Below are positions 4,683 to 7,343 of a stretch of 7,343 nucleotides of DNA, in pieces. Each line of letters opens with the position of its first letter. The first letter of the stretch is position 1. Under the pieces are notes generated by a model. The model saw only the letters and a program-made list of their open reading frames with translations, was not told the origin of the DNA and searched no databases. The DNA is from an uncultured Clostridia bacterium (GTDB lineage: Bacteria; Bacillota; Clostridia; Christensenellales; Pumilibacteraceae): positions 1 through 7,343 of the forward strand of contig CAKQVV010000078.1 of assembly GCA_934277845.1 (NCBI GenBank), in the 5' to 3' direction. A program made the position numbers and the translations under genes.

Positions 4683-4715
4683 AAAACCCGGTAACTAATC
4701 GAAGTTCCGGGTTTT
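4683..4715. terminator. Bidirectional terminator between the deaminase gene and the ABC operon
   Basis: AAAACCCGG (4683-4691) pairs with CCGGGTTTT (4707-4715). After a one-base bulge (T4692), AACT (4693-4696) pairs with AGTT (4703-4706), leaving a 6-base loop. The plus strand continues TATATTTATATTT and the minus strand continues GTTTTTTTATT, so it should end both the deaminase mRNA and the converging ABC operon mRNA. The bulged two-part stem resembles the hairpin at 918-949. Confidence 0.9.
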
Positions 4716-4764
4716 ATATTTATATTTGTGATTTATACTTTACTGTTTTGTATCGAAATCACGA

Positions 4765-5658
4765 TTACGCGCGATTTTTGCGAAGAACGTTTATGAGAAT
4801 ATACGCGCCGATAAGCAACGCCGTTGCGCCGATAAGCACGCCGTACATGGCACCCACCGATACGGTATTGCCAAAGAACTCGAAACTGCAATCCAGTCCG
4901 GATTTAAGGCTTTGGATCGCTTCGGCGGGAACGCCGGTATTTGCGAGTTCGCGCATTGTGCCTTCGAGCGCATGAGTGCGGATAAGCGAAGTACCATAGG
5001 TCCCCGGAAGCAATGAGAATGTTTTCTGAAGCACCGGTGAGAAACTCGAAATGGGCATGTACGCGCCGCAGATAAAGCCGTAACCGGCGGACACGATCGT
5101 GCCGACTGCGGATGCCTGCCCTTGCGTCGAAAGAAAAACGTTGACAACCGACGAGAGTGCGGTGCCGAACGCCGTGAGCAAAATCACGTCGAGAATAATC
5201 AGCATTACGTCGCCGAACGAAAAATACCAGCCGGTCGCGGCGATATAGATAAAACATGCGGCGGTTGCGACAAAACTGACGATAAGCGTCGAGCAAAGCG
5301 ATGCGGCAAAATACGACACTGCCACGGTCGATTTTTTAACGGGTGTAATCAGCATATCCTTTCTTGCGCCGCTCGTCTTGTCGTTGACCATCAGAAGATT
5401 CGAGCAGAACGCCACGGTGACGCAACTGACGGCGAGGAGCGACGAGAAAAGTTCGCCGCCGACGATGCCAGAAACGAGTTTGTCGGAGATCATTCCTTCC
5501 GGCAGCGCGCTCGTTACGCTGTTGCGGTAGACCGACGCCAAAAACGTCACGTACAGTACCAGCAGGATCACTGGAGTTATCAGCGACACGAAAAACATGC
5601 CTTTGTCCTTGAAAAACAGTTTTATATTTCGCTTCGTGAGTGCGAGAAAAGTTTTCAT
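4765..5658 (-). CDS. ABC-2 type exporter permease (DrrB-like)
   Basis: This 297-residue integral membrane subunit pairs with the ATPase encoded just upstream. A short basic N-terminus (KRNIKLFFKDK) leads into about six hydrophobic segments: 22-44, 69-91, 113-142, 149-176, 183-201 and 266-291. An external loop follows segment 1, and a longer one (about 205-263) lies between segments 5 and 6. GAYMPISSFSPVLQKTF (198-214) followed by LLPGTYG (217-223) is the conserved ABC-2 region seen in drug, lipid and polysaccharide exporters. The length fits a half-transporter permease that dimerises. The ATG overlaps the ATPase stop in an ATGA arrangement, with GGAGG 6 bases upstream, so translation is coupled. 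The substrate cannot be told from sequence; drug or lantibiotic-type export is common for this family, but no biosynthetic genes are nearby. Confidence 0.93.
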   Translation of the reverse strand: MKTFLALTKRNIKLFFKDKGMFFVSLITPVILLVLYVTFLASVYRNSVTSALPEGMISDKLVSGIVGGELFSSLLAVSCVTVAFCSNLLMVNDKTSGARKDMLITPVKKSTVAVSYFAASLCSTLIVSFVATAACFIYIAATGWYFSFGDVMLIILDVILLTAFGTALSSVVNVFLSTQGQASAVGTIVSAGYGFICGAYMPISSFSPVLQKTFSLLPGTYGTSLIRTHALEGTMRELANTGVPAEAIQSLKSGLDCSFEFFGNTVSVGAMYGVLIGATALLIGAYILINVLRKNRA

Positions 5659-6566
5659 AGCGCGCCTCCCTCGAGTTTCTTGCCGGTAACCGACAAAAAC
5701 ACGTCGTCCATTTTACCCTTGGTGATCTCGAAATCGTCGAAGACTTCCGGATGCGCCAGAATAAGATCGCGTGCGGCGGCGGTGTCTTTGACCTCTATTC
5801 TCACGGCGTCCCTGATCTTTTCGTATGGGTACCCGAGTGCGGCGACGGCGTTCTCGTTCGCATTGTATATGGTGATAAAGTCGCCGGTATATGCGTTTTT
5901 GAGTTCCAGCGGTGTGCCCTGCGCGACGATTTTGCCGTGATCGAGAATGACGACGTGGTCGGCATCGGCGGCTTCTTCCATATAATGCGTGGTGAGAAAC
6001 ACTGTCATGCCGTCGCGACGGCGGCAATTATCGACTACTTCCCACAACGTTTTGCGCGTCTGCGGATCGAGCCCCGTGGTCGGTTCGTCGAGTATCAGTA
6101 TTTCGGGTTTGTGAATAAGCGCGCGGGCAACGTCGATTCTGCGACGCTGACCGCCCGAAAGTTTGCCCAAAGCGCGGTTGAAGTAGTCGCCGAAGCCGAG
6201 TAGTTCTTTGAGTTCGCCGACGCGTTTTTTCGCGGCTTCGCCGGTTATGCCGTAAAGCGCGGCGCGGGCGTACAAATTGTCTTTTACCGTGAGATACCCG
6301 TCCAGCGCGGACGCCTGAAACACTACGCCGATTTTTGCGGTTATTGCCGACATGTCGGTATCGACGCTTTTCCCGTCCAGAATTACGGTGCCGGAATCTT
6401 TCGATTGCGTTCCGCACATGATAGATATTGTCGTGGACTTGCCTGCGCCGTTCACGCCCAAAAACGCGAACAACTCGCCGCGCTCGACCGTAAACGACAG
6501 ATCGTCCACCGCCCTCAGATCGTCGAACGTTTTTACAAGATGACTTATTTCTATTACGTTATCCAA
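5655..6566 (-). CDS. ABC exporter ATP-binding protein (DrrA/CcmA type)
   Basis: This 303-residue cytoplasmic ATPase energises the permease encoded downstream. All nucleotide-binding motifs are intact: Walker A GVNGAGKST (37-45), Q-loop Gln84, signature LSGGQ (136-140), Walker B ILILDE (156-161), D-loop GLDPQT (165-170) and the switch His194. The region after about residue 225 is a C-terminal extension ending in MDDVFLSVTGKKLEG, the conserved tail of DrrA-type exporters. The start is TTG at 6566, because GAGGAG lies 7 bases upstream and the ATPase fold begins directly after it (IEISHLVKTF). It is the first gene of a two-gene operon with its own promoter at 6643-6671, and its stop overlaps the permease start by four bases. 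The residues present indicate an active enzyme; the transported molecule is unknown. Confidence 0.95.
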   Translation of the reverse strand: MDNVIEISHLVKTFDDLRAVDDLSFTVERGELFAFLGVNGAGKSTTISIMCGTQSKDSGTVILDGKSVDTDMSAITAKIGVVFQASALDGYLTVKDNLYARAALYGITGEAAKKRVGELKELLGFGDYFNRALGKLSGGQRRRIDVARALIHKPEILILDEPTTGLDPQTRKTLWEVVDNCRRRDGMTVFLTTHYMEEAADADHVVILDHGKIVAQGTPLELKNAYTGDFITIYNANENAVAALGYPYEKIRDAVRIEVKDTAAARDLILAHPEVFDDFEITKGKMDDVFLSVTGKKLEGGAL

Positions 6567-6642
6567 ATTTTTACTCCTCGATTGCGCGCGTAAACATTTC
6601 GCTTATATCGCTTTGTTTTATGCGACGTTTCATTCTTCATAC

Positions 6643-6671
6643 AGTATAGGACAATTCGATGTTTATGTCAA
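6643..6671 (-). promoter_or_regulatory. Promoter of the ABC exporter operon
   Basis: On the minus strand, TTGACA (6671-6666) and TATACT (6648-6643) are spaced by 17 bases. The predicted start near 6636 gives a leader of about 70 bases, longer than for the other genes here. A short odd palindrome ATACAGTAT (6639-6647) overlaps the -10 and could be a regulator site, but it is brief enough to be chance. Confidence 0.8.
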
Positions 6672-6711
6672 TATTTAGCAAGTAATAAATTTTGAATATC
6701 TTTATCAACAA

Positions 6712-6749
6712 AGAAACAACGCCCGACCGAACGATCGAACGTTGTTTTT
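6712..6749 (-). terminator. Terminator of the ribosomal protein operon after rplQ
   Basis: AAACAACG (6714-6721) pairs with CGTTGTTT (6740-6747), and the stem extends with a G-U and an A-T pair to 6712-6749. The 18-base loop contains a small internal CGA/TCG pairing. On the minus strand the stem is followed by CTTTGTTGAT. It lies about 45 bases beyond the rplQ stop and ahead of the ABC operon promoter, so it separates the two units. Confidence 0.75.
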
Positions 6750-6792
6750 CTCATGCATTCACGATAATTCGTAAACCCGATACACCGGTTGA

Positions 6793-7305
6793 TTAAACCA
6801 ACTCGATGACAGCGGTTTCCGCGCTGTCGCCGCGGCGGGTGCCCATCTTGATGATGCGGGTGTAGCCGCCGTTCTGACCTTTCTCCGCTGCGCGCTGAGC
6901 GTACTTCGGAGCGTATTCGTTGAAGATCTTTTCAATGAGCGGGTGACGGATATTCTCGGTACGAGCGACGAAGTTAGCCTTCGTTTCGTTATCCTTCTTC
7001 TGCTCCTGGAGATCATAGACGTAAGCCATGATCTTGCGGCGAGCGGCAAGTTTTTTCGGACCGTCGTTGACGAGTTCGACCTTGATATCCTGTCCCTTGT
7101 CGTTTTTACGGGTTTCTACTTTCTTTACCGTATCGGTATAGGTGTTGACGGCAACCGTGAGGAGTTTTTCGGCAATACGCGCGACCTCTTTCGCTCTAGC
7201 GTAGGTCGTTTCGATCTTACCGTTCCACAGCAGTTCCGACACCTGATTTCTCAGCAGAGCCTCTCTCTGGTCGGTAGGCTTGCCTAATTTTCTTTGTAAT
7301 GCCAT
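6793..7305 (-). CDS. rplQ: 50S ribosomal protein L17 with a clade-specific insertion
   Basis: L17 is a structural protein of the large ribosomal subunit near the peptide exit tunnel. The N-terminal part (RKLGKPTDQREALLRNQVSE, then GKIETTYARAKEVARIAEKL, about 5-48) and the C-terminal part (IFNEYAPKYAQRA and GGYTRIIKMGTRRGDSAETAVIELV, about 127-170) match the family well. At 170 residues it is longer than the roughly 115-127 residues of most bacterial forms. The extra length lies in a charged central stretch (about residues 54-119, including ETRKNDKGQDIKVE), as in many Clostridia, while the protein stops right after IELV without the C-terminal tail of E. coli L17. The ATG at 7305 has an AGGAGG 5 bases upstream. 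In Firmicutes this is normally the last gene of the ribosomal protein/rpoA operon, and a terminator follows here. Confidence 0.98.
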   Translation of the reverse strand: MALQRKLGKPTDQREALLRNQVSELLWNGKIETTYARAKEVARIAEKLLTVAVNTYTDTVKKVETRKNDKGQDIKVELVNDGPKKLAARRKIMAYVYDLQEQKKDNETKANFVARTENIRHPLIEKIFNEYAPKYAQRAAEKGQNGGYTRIIKMGTRRGDSAETAVIELV

Positions 7306-7331
7306 AATGTCCTCCTAATCTTCGTTGCTTC

Positions 7332-7343
7332 TCAAGTCAAGCC
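7332..7343 (-). CDS. rpoA: Possible last codons of the upstream gene, expected to be rpoA
   Basis: On the minus strand the last window bases read Gly-Leu-Thr-stop, with TGA at 7334-7332, ending 26 bases before the rplQ start. Position and operon order suggest the end of the RNA polymerase alpha subunit gene. Three residues cannot prove this, and the identification rests on conserved gene order only. Confidence 0.3.
   Translation of the reverse strand, partial: GLT

Noticed and set aside
5122..5940. A 272-aa open frame on the plus strand across the two ABC transporter genes
   Set aside because: It is antisense to two clear ABC genes, its translation is rich in Arg, His and Lys with no motif, and it has no supported start.
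6567..6636. A riboswitch in the roughly 70-base leader of the ABC operon
   Set aside because: No known aptamer core or terminator/anti-terminator pair was visible.

Overview
The window looks like chromosome from an uncultured member of the Clostridia (Firmicutes). The reasons are the long clostridial-type ribosomal protein L17, strong AGGAGG-type ribosome binding sites, consensus sigma-A promoters (TTGACA/TATAAT), moderate GC, a DrrA/DrrB-type ABC exporter and small Xre regulators. This placement is inference; no marker here fixes the genus.

Layout. Positions 1-884 (+) hold the C-terminal part of a beta-rich protein of unknown function that probably begins upstream of the window. Two hairpins (918-949 and 1007-1037) separate it from a converging, AT-richer two-gene unit on the minus strand. 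That unit encodes an unrecognised 155-aa cytosolic protein (1657-2124) and a tyrosine-rich putative lipoprotein (1094-1651). It is driven by a perfect TTGACA-N17-TATAAT promoter flanked by two copies of the inverted repeat TGCAC-N8-GTGCA. A 75-aa Xre repressor (2257-2484, +) is divergently transcribed from the same region and is the obvious candidate to bind those repeats.

Next comes an ADP-ribosylglycohydrolase of the DraG/ARH family (2508-3695, -) with a strong promoter and an A-tract-rich upstream element. It is divergent from a second Xre regulator (3914-4120, +), whose GTG start lies six bases after a perfect TATAAT and which is probably translated from a leaderless mRNA. A cytidine deaminase-family gene (4259-4651, +) follows as its own transcription unit. 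A bidirectional terminator (4683-4715) separates it from a converging, translationally coupled ABC exporter operon (ATPase 5655-6566, permease 4765-5658, both -). The minus-strand end of the ribosomal protein operon (rplQ, 6793-7305, probably preceded by rpoA) closes the window, with its own terminator ahead of the ABC promoter.

How the parts fit. The ABC pair works as one exporter. The DraG-like hydrolase and the deaminase are stand-alone enzymes with no partner enzyme visible here. The most unusual part is the regulator-controlled module at 1094-2484, whose products I do not recognise. No CRISPR array, tRNA, rRNA or insertion sequence was seen.
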